Assembly (NCBI GenBank): GCA_025455485.1
Contig: JALOMJ010000004.1
Span: 1-63,326 of the forward strand
Reading direction: 5' to 3'
Source: Bacteroidia bacterium
GTDB lineage: Bacteria > Bacteroidota > Bacteroidia > B-17B0 > Aurantibacillaceae
Length of the DNA: 63,326 bases
Shown: in pieces, positions 7,707-17,362 of the stretch
How the letters are laid out: every line of letters begins with the position of its first letter
Position numbering within the stretch: position 1 is the stretch's first letter
Notes under the pieces: generated by a model
Databases searched by the model: none
What the model saw: only the letters and a program-made list of their open reading frames with translations
Told to the model about the DNA's origin: nothing
Made by a program: the position numbers and the translations under genes

Positions 7707-10493
7707 TTAAAGTTTTGCTTTGATTTCCACCATGTCGTAACCTTCAATGATGTCTCCCACTTTAATGTCGTCAAAACCTTCAATGTCCAGTCCGCACTCG
7801 TAACCTGCGGCTACTTCTTTTACATCGTCTTTGAAACGTTTCAGTGAACCTAAACTTCCGGTGTGAATCACAATACCATCACGAATCACACGCACCTTGG
7901 TGTTGCGGGTTACTTTTCCATCCAGCACATAACAGCCGGCAATGGTACCCACCTTGGTGATTTTAAACACCTCACGAATCTCGATATTGCAAACAATCTT
8001 CTCTTCGAATTCTGGGGCCAGCATGCCCTCAATGGCCGCTTTAATTTCGTTGATGGCGTCGTAAATAATCGAATACAAACGGATGTCGATTTCTTCCACC
8101 TCGGCCAATTTCCTGGCGCTGGCGCTTGGCCTTACCTGGAAACCAATGATGATGGCGTTGGATGCAGAAGCCAACAACACGTCGCTTTCGCTGATGGCCC
8201 CTACCGATTTGTGTATGATGTTTACCGCTACTTTTTCGGTGGTGAGTTTTAGTAATGAATCCGACAAAGCTTCTATTGAACCGTCCACGTCACCTTTAAC
8301 AATCACGTTCAGTTCTTTAAAGTCGCCAATGGCCAAACGTCTTCCAATCTCATCCAGTGTAATGTGTTTGTGTGTGCGAATGCCCTGTTCGCGCTGCAAT
8401 TGCAGGCGGCGGGTGGCAATTTCGCGGGCTTCTCGCTCATCGTTCATCACATTAAACTTATCACCGGCAGTTGGCGCTCCGCTCAAACCAAGAACTTTCA
8501 CGGGTTGTGAAGGTCCTGCCGAGTCTACTTTTTGTCCGCGTTCATTAAACATGGCGCGCACACGGCCGCTGTATGAGCCGGCTAGCATCACATCGCCTAC
8601 ACGAAGGGTTCCGCTTTGAACCAAAATGGTAGACACGTAACCACGCCCTTCTTCCATACTGGCTTCAATTACCGAACCTGATGCATTCCGGTTAGGATTA
8701 GCCTTTAAGTCCATCATATCGGCCTCCAGCAATACTTTTTCAAGCAGAAGGTCGATGTTTTTTCCTTGCTTTGCCGATACTTCCTGGCATTGGAACTTCC
8801 CGCCCCATTCTTCCACCAAAATATTCATTTGCGAAAGTCCTTCGCGTATTTTATCAGGATTGGCTCCCGGTTTATCAATCTTGTTAATTGCAAAAATCAT
8901 GGTTACGCCGGCTGCCTGAGCATGATTTATGGCCTCTTTGGTTTGAGGCATAATGCTGTCGTCGGCCGCAATTACAATTATGGCGATGTCGGTAACTTTA
9001 GCACCCCTGGCACGCATTGCTGTAAAGGCTTCATGGCCGGGAGTATCTAAAAAAGTAATACTTCGCCCGTCATGCAATTTTACATTGTATGCACCAATGT
9101 GTTGAGTTATGCCACCGGCTTCACCAGCCACAACGTCGGCCTTACGGATATAATCCAGTAAAGATGTTTTACCGTGGTCAACGTGACCCATTACGGTGAC
9201 AATGGGTGCGCGGGGAACCAATTCCTCAGGCGCGTCTTTCTTTTCCTCATTAATGGATTCAATGTCTTCTGCAGTAACAAATTCTACCTTGTAACCAAAC
9301 TCTTCGGCCACTATGGATATGGTTTCTGCGTCCAAACGTTGGTTGATGGAAACAAACAAACCTAGTGACATACACGTGGAGATAATCTGAGTAACCGGCA
9401 CATTCATCATAGTAGCCAATTGATTGGCGCTCACAAATTCTGCAACCTTTAACACCTTCTTTTCCGCTTCGGCCATCTCCTTTTGTTCGGCCATACGGTC
9501 GCGAATCTCGTCGCGTTTTTCACGACGGTATTTGGATGTTTTAGATTTATTCCCCTTTTCACTCAGGCGCGCAAGGGTTTCTTTAATCTGTGCCTGAATT
9601 TCTTCTTCTGTTAGTTCATGGCGTGCCTTTGCCGGTGTTCCGGGCGCCGGTTTTTTGGCGCGTGGGTCGCCATATTTTTCTTTAGCGCGGGCGCGGGCAA
9701 TGGCCGATTGTTCGGTGCCCACCTTTTTAATTTCCTCTTGCGATAAGCCGCCTTTACGTATGCGTTTGCGTTTTTTCTTATCGGCAGCCGATTCTCCGTC
9801 AACAGGTTTTTTTGGCGTTTCTTTAACTGTTGGCAAAACCACCTTGCCTAAGATTTTTGGCCCTTCTAGTTTTTCGTATTTGGTGGCTAAAAATTCTTCC
9901 TTGGGTTCTTCCTTACCTTGCACCTCGTCTGTTTCGATAACCGGAGCAGGCGATTCAATACTATCCTGCACCAAAGGCGTTTTTTCAGGAGAAGGGGCTT
10001 CTGTGGCAGTTTCCGTTTTTTCCTTCTTCCCTTTTTTAGAAGGTTTTGTTTTAAGGTTCAGAGAATCGAGATTAACGGTTCTCAACACTTTTGGTCCTTC
10101 TACACTTTCCGGTTCGGTTTTTTTCAGAACGGGTTCTTCAGGGGCAGGTGGCTCCTCAGTTTTTGTTTCAATAACGGGTGCAGTAAGATCTTTAATAACT
10201 ACTACCTCAGCTTCAGTTTCTTTGCTTTTTTTAAGCTTAAGTTCATCCAGAACAATGGTTTCCTTCTTGAGTTTGGTGACCTGATGGGCAACGTGCTCTG
10301 CTTCTTCGCGTGCTGATTTATCGCCTGAAAATTCCTTCAGCAGCAGCGAGTACTCCTCATCGCCGATTTTTGCGTTGGGGTTGTTTTCTACTTTGTGGCC
10401 TTTTGAGGAAAGAAATTCAACAATTTTCCCGAGGGAAAGGTTGAACTCTTTGGCCACCTTACTTAATCGAAGTGTTTTGGTTCCTTCAGACAT
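7707..10493 (-). CDS. infB: Translation initiation factor IF-2
   Basis: A 928-residue IF-2, which brings initiator fMet-tRNA to the 30S subunit and promotes subunit joining. The N-terminus ([21 protein letters not shown]) is the IF2_N fold. A long acidic/basic low-complexity linker follows to about residue 310, then a second IF2_N-like segment ([17 protein letters not shown]). The G domain shows [13 protein letters not shown] and NKID. Domains II, III and C2 follow to DMVEIKAKL. The length suits Bacteroidota IF-2, which has a long N-terminal linker. It is the last gene of rimP-nusA-infB and is followed by a terminator. Confidence 0.98.
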   Translation of the reverse strand: MSEGTKTLRLSKVAKEFNLSLGKIVEFLSSKGHKVENNPNAKIGDEEYSLLLKEFSGDKSAREEAEHVAHQVTKLKKETIVLDELKLKKSKETEAEVVVIKDLTAPVIETKTEEPPAPEEPVLKKTEPESVEGPKVLRTVNLDSLNLKTKPSKKGKKEKTETATEAPSPEKTPLVQDSIESPAPVIETDEVQGKEEPKEEFLATKYEKLEGPKILGKVVLPTVKETPKKPVDGESAADKKKRKRIRKGGLSQEEIKKVGTEQSAIARARAKEKYGDPRAKKPAPGTPAKARHELTEEEIQAQIKETLARLSEKGNKSKTSKYRREKRDEIRDRMAEQKEMAEAEKKVLKVAEFVSANQLATMMNVPVTQIISTCMSLGLFVSINQRLDAETISIVAEEFGYKVEFVTAEDIESINEEKKDAPEELVPRAPIVTVMGHVDHGKTSLLDYIRKADVVAGEAGGITQHIGAYNVKLHDGRSITFLDTPGHEAFTAMRARGAKVTDIAIIVIAADDSIMPQTKEAINHAQAAGVTMIFAINKIDKPGANPDKIREGLSQMNILVEEWGGKFQCQEVSAKQGKNIDLLLEKVLLEADMMDLKANPNRNASGSVIEASMEEGRGYVSTILVQSGTLRVGDVMLAGSYSGRVRAMFNERGQKVDSAGPSQPVKVLGLSGAPTAGDKFNVMNDEREAREIATRRLQLQREQGIRTHKHITLDEIGRRLAIGDFKELNVIVKGDVDGSIEALSDSLLKLTTEKVAVNIIHKSVGAISESDVLLASASNAIIIGFQVRPSASARKLAEVEEIDIRLYSIIYDAINEIKAAIEGMLAPEFEEKIVCNIEIREVFKITKVGTIAGCYVLDGKVTRNTKVRVIRDGIVIHTGSLGSLKRFKDDVKEVAAGYECGLDIEGFDDIKVGDIIEGYDMVEIKAKL

Positions 10494-10546
10494 ATCTATT
10501 TAATCTCTTATTAATTTTTTTGCTTTCCCACCGGAGTGGACAAGCA

Positions 10547-11806
10547 TTATTCTTCAAACTCAGCGCTCAACACATCTCTCACTTGTTTAATGGTTTCCTC
10601 ATCCAAACCTGTGCGGCGGGATAATTCTTCATCGCTCAGCTCAAGCACCGCTTTCGCCGTATCGCAGCCAATGGCTTTTAATTGTTCGATGATACTGCTT
10701 TCAATCTCATCTGAAAATTCTTCCAGATCCACGTCCTCCGTTTCAACATCAATGTCGGTATCTCTGAACACGTCGATTTCATATCCTGTAAGTTTACCGG
10801 CCAGCTTAATGTTATACCCGCCTTTGCCAATGGCCAAACTAATTTGGTCGGGTTTTAAAAACACTTCGGCACGTTTCGTGTCTTCGTCAAGTTTAATGCT
10901 GGTAATTTTAGCCGGACTGAGTGAGCGTTGAATTAAAAGACTTGGGTTACTGGTGAAGTTAATCACGTCGATATTTTCATTTTTTAATTCACGTACAATG
11001 CCATGGATGCGGGAGCCTTTCATGCCCACGCAGGCGCCAACAGGATCGATTCTGTCGTCGTAACTTTCAACAGCCACCTTGGCTCTTTCGCCCGGTTCGC
11101 GAACAATTTTTTTGATGGTGATGAGTCCGTCGAAAATTTCAGGCACTTCCGTTTCAAACAATCGCTCGAGGAATACGGGTGATGTTCTGGAAACAATAAT
11201 GGAAGGCGTTCCGTTTTTCATTTCAACTTTTGACACCACGGCTTTCACCGTATCGCCTTTTTTGAAAAAGTCGGATGGAATTTGCTCCGTTTTCGGCAAC
11301 AACAATTCATTACCTTCGTCGTCGATAAGCATGATTTCTTTTTTCCACACCTGATAAACTTCCGCTGTAATTACATCGCCAATTTTGTCTTTGTATTTGT
11401 TGTAAATCTCGTTTTTCTCGAGTTCTAGTATTTTTTGTACCAGATTCTGGCGTACCGACAATACCGCTCTTCTTCCAAAATCTTCGAGTTTAACAGGCTC
11501 AGAAACTTCTTCACCAATCTCAAAATCGGGTTCAATTTTAATGGCGTTAGAATATGAGATGTGTTTGTTCTCGTCGTAATCAAACGAATCCTCGGCAAAT
11601 TCATCGTCCACGATAACGCGGTTTTTATAAATTTCTACGTCACCTTTGTCGGGGTTAACGATTATGTCGAAATTTTTATCCGAACCGTACTTTTTAATCA
11701 GCATGTTTCTAAACACATCTTCAATAATGCTCATGAGAGTGGCACGATCGATGTTCTTGATGTCTTTGAATTCCGAAAACGATTCGATAAGGTTTACGCT
11801 TTCCAT
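10547..11806 (-). CDS. nusA: Transcription termination/antitermination factor NusA
   Basis: A 419-residue protein with the NusA N-terminal domain (residues 1-125), an S1 domain (about 130-200, GDVITAEVYQVWKKEIMLI), and KH1/KH2 domains (VGACVGMKGSRI, ISLAIGKGGYNIKLA). A short acidic C-terminal tail ends with a helix-hairpin-like segment (LDEETIKQVRDVLSAEFEE). NusA binds RNA polymerase and modulates pausing, termination and antitermination. It lies between rimP and infB, 15 bases after rimP and 53 bases before infB, in the order conserved across bacteria. Confidence 0.97.
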   Translation of the reverse strand: MESVNLIESFSEFKDIKNIDRATLMSIIEDVFRNMLIKKYGSDKNFDIIVNPDKGDVEIYKNRVIVDDEFAEDSFDYDENKHISYSNAIKIEPDFEIGEEVSEPVKLEDFGRRAVLSVRQNLVQKILELEKNEIYNKYKDKIGDVITAEVYQVWKKEIMLIDDEGNELLLPKTEQIPSDFFKKGDTVKAVVSKVEMKNGTPSIIVSRTSPVFLERLFETEVPEIFDGLITIKKIVREPGERAKVAVESYDDRIDPVGACVGMKGSRIHGIVRELKNENIDVINFTSNPSLLIQRSLSPAKITSIKLDEDTKRAEVFLKPDQISLAIGKGGYNIKLAGKLTGYEIDVFRDTDIDVETEDVDLEEFSDEIESSIIEQLKAIGCDTAKAVLELSDEELSRRTGLDEETIKQVRDVLSAEFEE

Positions 11807-11821
11807 TGTTTTTGTTATTGA

Positions 11822-12286
11822 TTAGTATTTAAGTTTAATTTTTGTTTCTTTCATTTCTGAAAATGGGATACGGTACTGTCTGATTACCGTAGTTTTGCCC
11901 TTTCCCAGTGTTTTATTTTCCCTCGTGCTCACCTCAAGGTCTATGCCTTCATCGTCGCTGCTCAGCAATTTACCTTCCATTTTGCTGCTGTCTGTTTTAA
12001 CAATTTCCAGTTCGCGACCAATGTGGCGCTTGTACTGGCGGGGAAAAGCCAGAGGCGTGGCAGCTCCGTGAGAACTGACGTCCAGCGAAAAATCTTCTTT
12101 ATCACGGTTCAGTTCACCTTCAATGGCCCTGCTAAGGGCGACACAATCTTTTATTGTTACCCCTTCGTCGCCATCAAGAAACACGTTAATTTTGTTATCA
12201 CTGCTGATTCTAATGCCGGTAACATATAAGGATGTGCCTGCCAAATGAGCGCTACAAATAGTGTTTATGGTTTCTTTGTTAATCAC
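11822..12286 (-). CDS. rimP: Ribosome maturation factor RimP
   Basis: A 154-residue RimP, needed for 30S subunit maturation. It starts at GTG 12286. Family features are IKDCVALSRAIEGELN, followed by FSLDVSSHGAATPLAFPRQYKRHIGRELEI, which matches the usual LEVSSPGLxRPL core with SHGA in place of SPGL, and a C-terminal Sm-like domain. It is the first gene of rimP-nusA-infB. The transcript leader contains a perfect hairpin 14 bases upstream of the start codon. Confidence 0.93.
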   Translation of the reverse strand: MINKETINTICSAHLAGTSLYVTGIRISSDNKINVFLDGDEGVTIKDCVALSRAIEGELNRDKEDFSLDVSSHGAATPLAFPRQYKRHIGRELEIVKTDSSKMEGKLLSSDDEGIDLEVSTRENKTLGKGKTTVIRQYRIPFSEMKETKIKLKY

Positions 12287-12300
12287 TTTTTCTCAATAAA

Positions 12301-12323
12301 ATAGGGGACTTTCTGTCCCCTAT
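12301..12323 (-). promoter_or_regulatory. Leader hairpin before rimP, candidate attenuator
   Basis: The arms ATAGGGGAC and GTCCCCTAT (9 bp, perfect) enclose a five-base loop. In the direction of rimP transcription the stem is followed by TTTATT, giving a weak U tract, and sits between the -7 box at 12347-12354 and the GTG start at 12286. This is the position expected for an attenuator or a leader-mediated control element of the nusA operon. Confidence 0.55.
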
Positions 12324-12346
12324 CCTTTATTTTCTATTTTCCTTCG

Positions 12347-12354
12347 CAAATATA
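12347..12354 (-). promoter_or_regulatory. -7 box of the rimP-nusA-infB operon
   Basis: The minus strand reads TATATTTG, a perfect TAnnTTTG, 60 bases before the rimP start codon. Transcription would begin a few bases downstream, so the leader includes the hairpin at 12301-12323. Confidence 0.55.
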
Positions 12355-12452
12355 GGCATATATTTCTGATATATCACAGCAATTTTGCCGAAATAGTTTG
12401 TGGGGCACCCAACCTGCAGGCATTTGGTTTCGTTAGGTCTTTTAAATCCGTT

Positions 12453-12686
12453 ATGATTAAACCACGCACACTATTTATTATGTGTTTGCTTGTTGCGCTT
12501 CTGTTTTTGCTGATAGAAGCAGCCGATGCGGGCTTTTTGAGCCTTTGGCGGCAGGAACTGGAACAGACTGTTTCCCCTTTTTTTGTTGTGTTTTCAGGGA
12601 TTGCCATCATGGTGTTAACTTTGGTTTATTTTGCGATTTTCGATAAAAGCCTCAACATTACTGAAGCGCGTGATAAAGAATTCTGA
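12453..12686 (+). CDS. Small two-helix membrane protein, unknown
   Basis: A 77-residue protein with two hydrophobic segments (residues about 6-24 and 42-64). The loop between them carries charges (WRQELEQT) and the tail is charged (ARDKEF). I do not recognise a family. It lies between the rimP operon, which is divergent, and acpP, and starts with ATG. The membrane-like composition and the absence of a better frame make it likely to be real. It could be co-expressed with nothing else, since the acpP promoter lies 160 bases downstream. Confidence 0.55.
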   Translation: MIKPRTLFIMCLLVALLFLLIEAADAGFLSLWRQELEQTVSPFFVVFSGIAIMVLTLVYFAIFDKSLNITEARDKEF

Positions 12687-12847
12687 GAATAGCCAGGGGA
12701 ACATTTTCCTGAGGCGGTTATATTCGAAAATTATTGTCTGGACTTCATAATTCGGAGTTTTCTTCTCATTTTCAGTTGATTGCGCTATTTGCAACCGTAA
12801 ACATCTAACAAATGCACGGGCTTGCACAAGCGATTATTAACTAAAAT

Positions 12848-12877
12848 TTTGTTTTAGACCTGATATTTCTATTTTTG
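12848..12877 (+). promoter_or_regulatory. Bacteroidota promoter for acpP-fabF-rnc
   Basis: TTTG at 12848-12851 and TATTTTTG at 12870-12877 match the -33 and -7 (TAnnTTTG) boxes, with an 18-base spacer. The -7 box is 25 bases upstream of the acpP ATG. It is the best complete Bacteroidota-type promoter I found in the window. Confidence 0.75.
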
Positions 12878-12902
12878 TGTCGAATTTTTAAATCGAACAA
12901 GA

Positions 12903-13142
12903 ATGTCTGAAATCGCAAACAAAGTAAAATCAATCATCGTTGACAAATTAGGTGTTGATGAAAAAGAAGTAACGCCAACCGCTAGTTTTACAAACGATCT
13001 CGGTGCTGATTCATTGGATACAGTAGAATTGATCATGGAATTCGAAAAAGAATTCAACATCGCTATTCCGGACGAACAAGCAGAAAAGATCGCTACAGTA
13101 GGAGATGCCATTTCTTACATCGAAACCAACGCGAAAAACTAA
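12903..13142 (+). CDS. acpP: Acyl carrier protein
   Basis: A 79-residue acidic protein matching AcpP along its whole length. The phosphopantetheine attachment Ser lies in [11 protein letters not shown] (about residue 38). It carries growing acyl chains in type II fatty acid synthesis in the cytoplasm. fabF follows eight bases downstream on the same strand and rnc after that, the usual acpP-fabF-rnc order in this phylum. A strong -33/-7 promoter lies just upstream. Confidence 0.98.
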   Translation: MSEIANKVKSIIVDKLGVDEKEVTPTASFTNDLGADSLDTVELIMEFEKEFNIAIPDEQAEKIATVGDAISYIETNAKN

Positions 13143-13150
13143 TTCGGCTT

Positions 13151-14404
13151 ATGCAATTAAAGCGTGTAGTAGTTACAGGCCTTGGGGCCATTACGCCATT
13201 GGGCAATAGTGTAAACGACTATTGGAACAATTTGGTGAATGGTGTCAGCGGCGCTGCCCCTATTACACGTTTTGATGCATCCAAATTCAAAACCCGGTTT
13301 GCCTGCGAGGTAAAAGGGTTTAATCCCGAAGATTACTTCGATAAAAAAGAAGCCCGCAAATTAGATGCTTTTTCATGGTATGGCATTGCTGCCAGTGTGC
13401 AGGCTGTTGCCGACAGCGGCATTGATTCCGAAAAAATCGATAAGGATGAAGTGGGCGTTATCTGGGGCAGCGGCATTGGCGGGTTAGATACTTTTCAGGC
13501 CGAAACCTTCAATTTTGCAAAAGGAGACGGAACCCCCAGGTTCAATCCCTTTTTTATTCCGAAAATGATTGCCGATATCTGTTCGGGTCACATTTCCATT
13601 CGTTTTGGCTTTAGAGGACCTAACTTCACTACCGTTTCAGCGTGTGCTTCTTCAACTTCCGCCTTGATTGATGCCTTTACTTACATTCGAATGGGTAAAG
13701 CCAATGCCATTGTAGCGGGTGGTTCTGAGGCGGCCATTAACGAAAGCGGTATTGGCGGTTTCAACGCCGTTCAGGCCATGAGCACCCGCAACGATGCACC
13801 TGAAAAAGCTTCCCGACCATATGATAAAGACCGTGATGGCTTTGTTTTGGGTGAAGGGGGAGTGGCTTTGGTGCTTGAAGAATACGAACACGCAAAAGCC
13901 CGAGGGGCTAAAATTTACGCTGAAATCATAGGCGGAGGCATGAGTGGAGACGCGTACCACATTACTGCTCCACATCCTGAAGGCTTAGGTGCAACGCTGG
14001 TAATGCAGCGCGCGCTGAAAGATGCCGGTATTTCTCCGAATGAAATCGACTATATCAACACCCATGGCACCAGTACGCCGCTGGGCGATGGTGCTGAGTT
14101 AAAAGCCATTGCCAATGTCTTCGGCGAACAGGCTTATAAAATGAACATCAGTTCCACCAAATCCATGACCGGACATTTGCTCGGCGCTGCAGGGGCCATT
14201 GAAGCTTTGGCCACCATTTTGGCAGTTAAAAACGACATTGCCCCGCCGACCATCAACTTCGAAACTCCAGATCCGGAAATCGACCCGCGCTTTAATCTCA
14301 CGTTTAACAAGGCGCAAAAACGCACCATTCATGCTGCTATCAGCAACACCTTCGGTTTTGGAGGACACAATGCCGCGGTAATAATAAAAAAATACAACCC
14401 TTAG
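13151..14404 (+). CDS. fabF: 3-oxoacyl-ACP synthase II (KAS II)
   Basis: A 417-residue condensing enzyme that elongates acyl-ACP with malonyl-ACP. The catalytic Cys is in TVSACASSTSALIDAF, and the two active-site His residues lie in NTHGTSTPLGD and MTGHLLGAAG. The conserved GFGGHNA motif is near the C-terminus. Its length is normal for FabF. It lies between acpP and rnc, in the same operon as its carrier protein. Confidence 0.98.
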   Translation: MQLKRVVVTGLGAITPLGNSVNDYWNNLVNGVSGAAPITRFDASKFKTRFACEVKGFNPEDYFDKKEARKLDAFSWYGIAASVQAVADSGIDSEKIDKDEVGVIWGSGIGGLDTFQAETFNFAKGDGTPRFNPFFIPKMIADICSGHISIRFGFRGPNFTTVSACASSTSALIDAFTYIRMGKANAIVAGGSEAAINESGIGGFNAVQAMSTRNDAPEKASRPYDKDRDGFVLGEGGVALVLEEYEHAKARGAKIYAEIIGGGMSGDAYHITAPHPEGLGATLVMQRALKDAGISPNEIDYINTHGTSTPLGDGAELKAIANVFGEQAYKMNISSTKSMTGHLLGAAGAIEALATILAVKNDIAPPTINFETPDPEIDPRFNLTFNKAQKRTIHAAISNTFGFGGHNAAVIIKKYNP

Positions 14405-14412
14405 TTAACGCT

Positions 14413-15165
14413 TTGGCTATACGAAAATTATTATCGCTTCTCAAAAAACAATCCGGCGATAAAAATTTTAACTCGTGGATAAAATCCACTAGCGGTTATG
14501 CTCCCGTCAACCAGTCTCTTTACAAACAGGCGCTCTCTAGCCGAAGCCACAGCAGCGTTTCAAAATCTCCGGTAAATAACGAGCGCCTTGAGTTTTTAGG
14601 AGATGCCATATTGGGCGCCATCGTAGCAGATTATTTGTTTGAGATATACCCTTACAAAAATGAAGGGTTTCTTACCCAGCTCCGAAGCCGAATAGTAAAT
14701 GGTGAGAGTTTGAAAGGTCTGGCAAAAAAATTTGGTTTTGATCTGCACCTTAAAACCACTTCCCGCCGAAACGAAAGACCCTCGGCTTATGCTTTGGGCG
14801 ATGCCTTTGAGGCCTTTATTGGCGCATTGTATCTTGATCATGGCTACAATAAAACGAAAAAATTTGTCGTATCAAGAATAATTAAAACACACATCGACCT
14901 TGACAAACTCGTTCAAACCAATGAAGATTTTAAAAGTCAGCTGCAGGTGTATTGCCAGAAAAATAAACTTCAGCTCGAATACAGAATGTTATCTGAAGAC
15001 ATGAGCGGAAAAGACCGTCTTTACGTGATTCAGGTGTTTGTGAATAACAAACCTTACGTTCGGTTTGAGAATTTCAGTAAACGCCTGGCCGAACAAAAAG
15101 CCGCAGAACTCAGCTTAGAAGAACTCTTGAAAGAATATGGCGAAAGCGCACGTACTGAATATTAA
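14413..15165 (+). CDS. rnc: Ribonuclease III
   Basis: A 250-residue double-strand-specific RNase that processes rRNA precursors and structured mRNA. The signature NERLEFLGDAIL holds metal-binding residues; a second catalytic block is ALGDAFEAFIGALYLD. A double-stranded RNA-binding domain occupies about residues 170-245 (EDFKSQLQVYCQKN to KRLAEQKAAELSLEELL). The start is TTG eight bases after fabF. Its 3' end overlaps the next gene by 29 bases, which suggests translational coupling. Confidence 0.96.
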   Translation: MAIRKLLSLLKKQSGDKNFNSWIKSTSGYAPVNQSLYKQALSSRSHSSVSKSPVNNERLEFLGDAILGAIVADYLFEIYPYKNEGFLTQLRSRIVNGESLKGLAKKFGFDLHLKTTSRRNERPSAYALGDAFEAFIGALYLDHGYNKTKKFVVSRIIKTHIDLDKLVQTNEDFKSQLQVYCQKNKLQLEYRMLSEDMSGKDRLYVIQVFVNNKPYVRFENFSKRLAEQKAAELSLEELLKEYGESARTEY

Positions 15166-15625
15166 TGAGGAGGATTATGAATTCGCTTTATTGGGCTTGA
15201 GCATATTGCAAGACCAATATGAAACTGCCGTTAACATCAATGAAACTTTGCTCATCCAACTAGAACTTAACGATACGTTTAGTCTTGCCTTAAAAGACAA
15301 CAAACACTTTCGCTTCTCCTTGTTTTCCTACTTTGATAAAGAGTTTGGCATCGAGTACCTGCTTATTCCAAACGCCAGTAATTATGAGGAACCCAACATA
15401 AACACTGCAGGTAATGCCGATCTCTTTTCAGAAATTAGCGTTGAAGAAAGGAGTCTGCTGATTAAAGAACTACCCAAAACAGATTATTTTCTGATTCTTA
15501 AAGGTGAAGACATAGAGAGCTATAAACACAAAATTATCCGACGGATAAAAAGCATGAAAGACCTGCTTAGTGTACAGTTAATTGATGTATCTGATTTACC
15601 AAGTAAAAGTAATTTGGTGTTTTAA
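15137..15625 (+). CDS. IPExxxVDY-like family protein
   Basis: A 162-residue protein of the short family that sits just downstream of rnc in many Bacteroidota. The core segment with FSLFSYFDKEFGIEYLLIPN resembles that family. The rest is acidic and alternates helix and strand. The function of the family is not known. It overlaps rnc by 29 bases in a different frame, so the two are probably co-transcribed. The family call rests on the position and the core motif; confidence is moderate because the signature residues are diverged. Confidence 0.6.
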   Translation: MAKAHVLNINEEDYEFALLGLSILQDQYETAVNINETLLIQLELNDTFSLALKDNKHFRFSLFSYFDKEFGIEYLLIPNASNYEEPNINTAGNADLFSEISVEERSLLIKELPKTDYFLILKGEDIESYKHKIIRRIKSMKDLLSVQLIDVSDLPSKSNLVF

Positions 15626-15658
15626 CCTGAATTCGTAAATTGTAAATACCTTTATACA

Positions 15659-16309
15659 ATGGATGAACTTAAAAAGCGAATTACCCAGCTGAGAGAAGAT
15701 TTTATGCTTGGCAGTCTTTCAGAAAAAGACGTGAGCGAAATTCCGTCTCAGCAATTCGAGTTGTGGTTAAATGAGGCCATGACCGCTGAGATTCCCGAAT
15801 GGCAAGCCATGACCTTGGGTACAGTTTCGCCTGATTTACAGCCTTCTGCCCGCATCGTGTATTTGCGGCAGTTTGAGAATAACCGGTTCTGGTTCTACGG
15901 CAACTACAATTCGCGCAAAGCACAACACTTAAAACACAACCCAAATGCTTCGCTGAGTTTTTTTTGGCCCCAGCTCGAGCGCCAAATCCGACTGGAAGGA
16001 ACAGTTGAAATTTGTCATGACAGTACCAGCGATGCCTATTTTGATGGCCGTCCCTTTGAATCCAAACTCGGAGCCTGGGCCTCGGCTCAGAGTTCTGTTT
16101 TAAAAAGCAGAGAAGATCTGGAAGCAGAACTTGAACGCTACCGCCAAAAATTCGAAGACGGTAACATTTTCCGCCCACCTTACTGGGGTGGCTGGGTATT
16201 TACAGCCAGGTATTACGAGTTTTGGCAGGGCCGTAAAAGCAGATTGCACGACAGAATTACCTATGAACTTAAAAACGGGCAATGGCTCATTAACCGCTTA
16301 GCACCATGA
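15659..16309 (+). CDS. pdxH: Pyridoxine/pyridoxamine 5'-phosphate oxidase
   Basis: A 216-residue FMN enzyme that makes pyridoxal 5'-phosphate, the last step of vitamin B6 synthesis. The FMN/substrate motifs RIVYLRQ, FYGNYNSRKAQHL and FFWPQLERQIRLEG are present, together with the C-terminal signature PPYWGGWVFTARYYEFWQG and the RLHDR---Y--------W-INRLAP ending. The length is typical. Its stop codon overlaps the start of the arginase-family gene by four bases (ATGA), indicating coupled translation. Confidence 0.97.
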   Translation: MDELKKRITQLREDFMLGSLSEKDVSEIPSQQFELWLNEAMTAEIPEWQAMTLGTVSPDLQPSARIVYLRQFENNRFWFYGNYNSRKAQHLKHNPNASLSFFWPQLERQIRLEGTVEICHDSTSDAYFDGRPFESKLGAWASAQSSVLKSREDLEAELERYRQKFEDGNIFRPPYWGGWVFTARYYEFWQGRKSRLHDRITYELKNGQWLINRLAP

Positions 16310-17361
16310 ATAAAGAAGAAAAAATAAAAGGATTTGATTCCGGTGGCGTCGGGCAATACAACGCCGGCATGTACGGTTTGCCGTTTACTTTGGATGAATG
16401 CGAGACCATACTTATTCCCGTGCCCTGGGAGGTTACCGTAAGTTATGGAGGAGGCACAGCCAAAGGTCCGGAAGCTATTCTTAAAGCCAGTTACCAGGTG
16501 GATCTTTACGACCCTTTTGTAAAAGATGCGTGGAAAAAAGGCATTGCCCTGGATGAGATTTCCGACGAAATAAAAAATAAGAGTAATCAACTCCGTGCGC
16601 TTTCAGAGGAATACATAGATGCCCTGGCAAACGGCGCCGATGAGCACAACTCAGAGCTTTCGAAAATTTCTTCTCAAATAAAAACAGAATGTCTATGGCT
16701 GAATGAAAAAGTAAAACAACGCTGCCTTTACTTTTTAAATCAGGGCAAAACACTTGGTTTATTGGGCGGCGATCATTCAACACCATTAGGAATGATTCAG
16801 GCCTTATCCGAGAAATTCAATTCTTTTGGCATTTTGCAGATTGATGCACATGCCGATTTAAGAGATGCCTATGAAGGCTTTGAGTTTTCTCATGCCTCCA
16901 TCATGTTTAACGCCCTTAAAATTAAACAGGTGAGCAAACTGGTGCAGGTAGGCATACGCGATTATTGTGAAGACGAGTTAAACCTTATCCAAAATAGTGA
17001 AGGAAGAATTCAAACCTTTTTCGACCGCGACATTCAATACCAATTGTTCAGGGGCGATTCGTGGGAAAGAATTTGTAACCGTATTGTTTCTTCTTTACCA
17101 CAGCACCTTTACCTTAGTTTTGATATTGACGGTTTAGACCCAAAGCTCTGCCCCAATACCGGAACGCCCGTGGCCGGCGGTTTTGAGACCGAACAAATAC
17201 TCTACCTCTTAGAAAAAATTGTGCGCAGCGGCCGGCAATTCATAGCGTTTGATTTAAATGAAGTCTCACCCGGAGCCGAGGGAGATGAATGGGACGCTAA
17301 TGTGGCGGCACGCTTGCTCTACCGCATCGCTAATCTGGTAGCCTACAGTCAAAAAAAATAA
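16306..17361 (+). CDS. Arginase-family ureohydrolase (agmatinase or formimidoylglutamase)
   Basis: A 351-residue protein of the Mn-dependent ureohydrolase superfamily. The metal ligands lie in GGDHSTPLG, QIDAHADLRDAYEG and SFDIDGLDPKLCPNTGTPV. An insert of about 60 residues (about 90-150, Lys/Glu-rich) separates the N-terminal strand from the core and is longer than in E. coli SpeB. The substrate could be agmatine, formimidoylglutamate or a related guanidino compound; the sequence does not settle it. It is coupled to pdxH by a four-base overlap, and the next gene begins two bases later. Confidence 0.85.
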   Translation: MNKEEKIKGFDSGGVGQYNAGMYGLPFTLDECETILIPVPWEVTVSYGGGTAKGPEAILKASYQVDLYDPFVKDAWKKGIALDEISDEIKNKSNQLRALSEEYIDALANGADEHNSELSKISSQIKTECLWLNEKVKQRCLYFLNQGKTLGLLGGDHSTPLGMIQALSEKFNSFGILQIDAHADLRDAYEGFEFSHASIMFNALKIKQVSKLVQVGIRDYCEDELNLIQNSEGRIQTFFDRDIQYQLFRGDSWERICNRIVSSLPQHLYLSFDIDGLDPKLCPNTGTPVAGGFETEQILYLLEKIVRSGRQFIAFDLNEVSPGAEGDEWDANVAARLLYRIANLVAYSQKK

Positions 17362-17362
17362 A

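Noticed and set aside
9655-10284. Long open frame (209 codons) on the plus strand inside infB
   Set aside because: It is antisense to the low-complexity linker of infB. The skewed composition of the linker keeps other frames open. No recognisable domain is visible.
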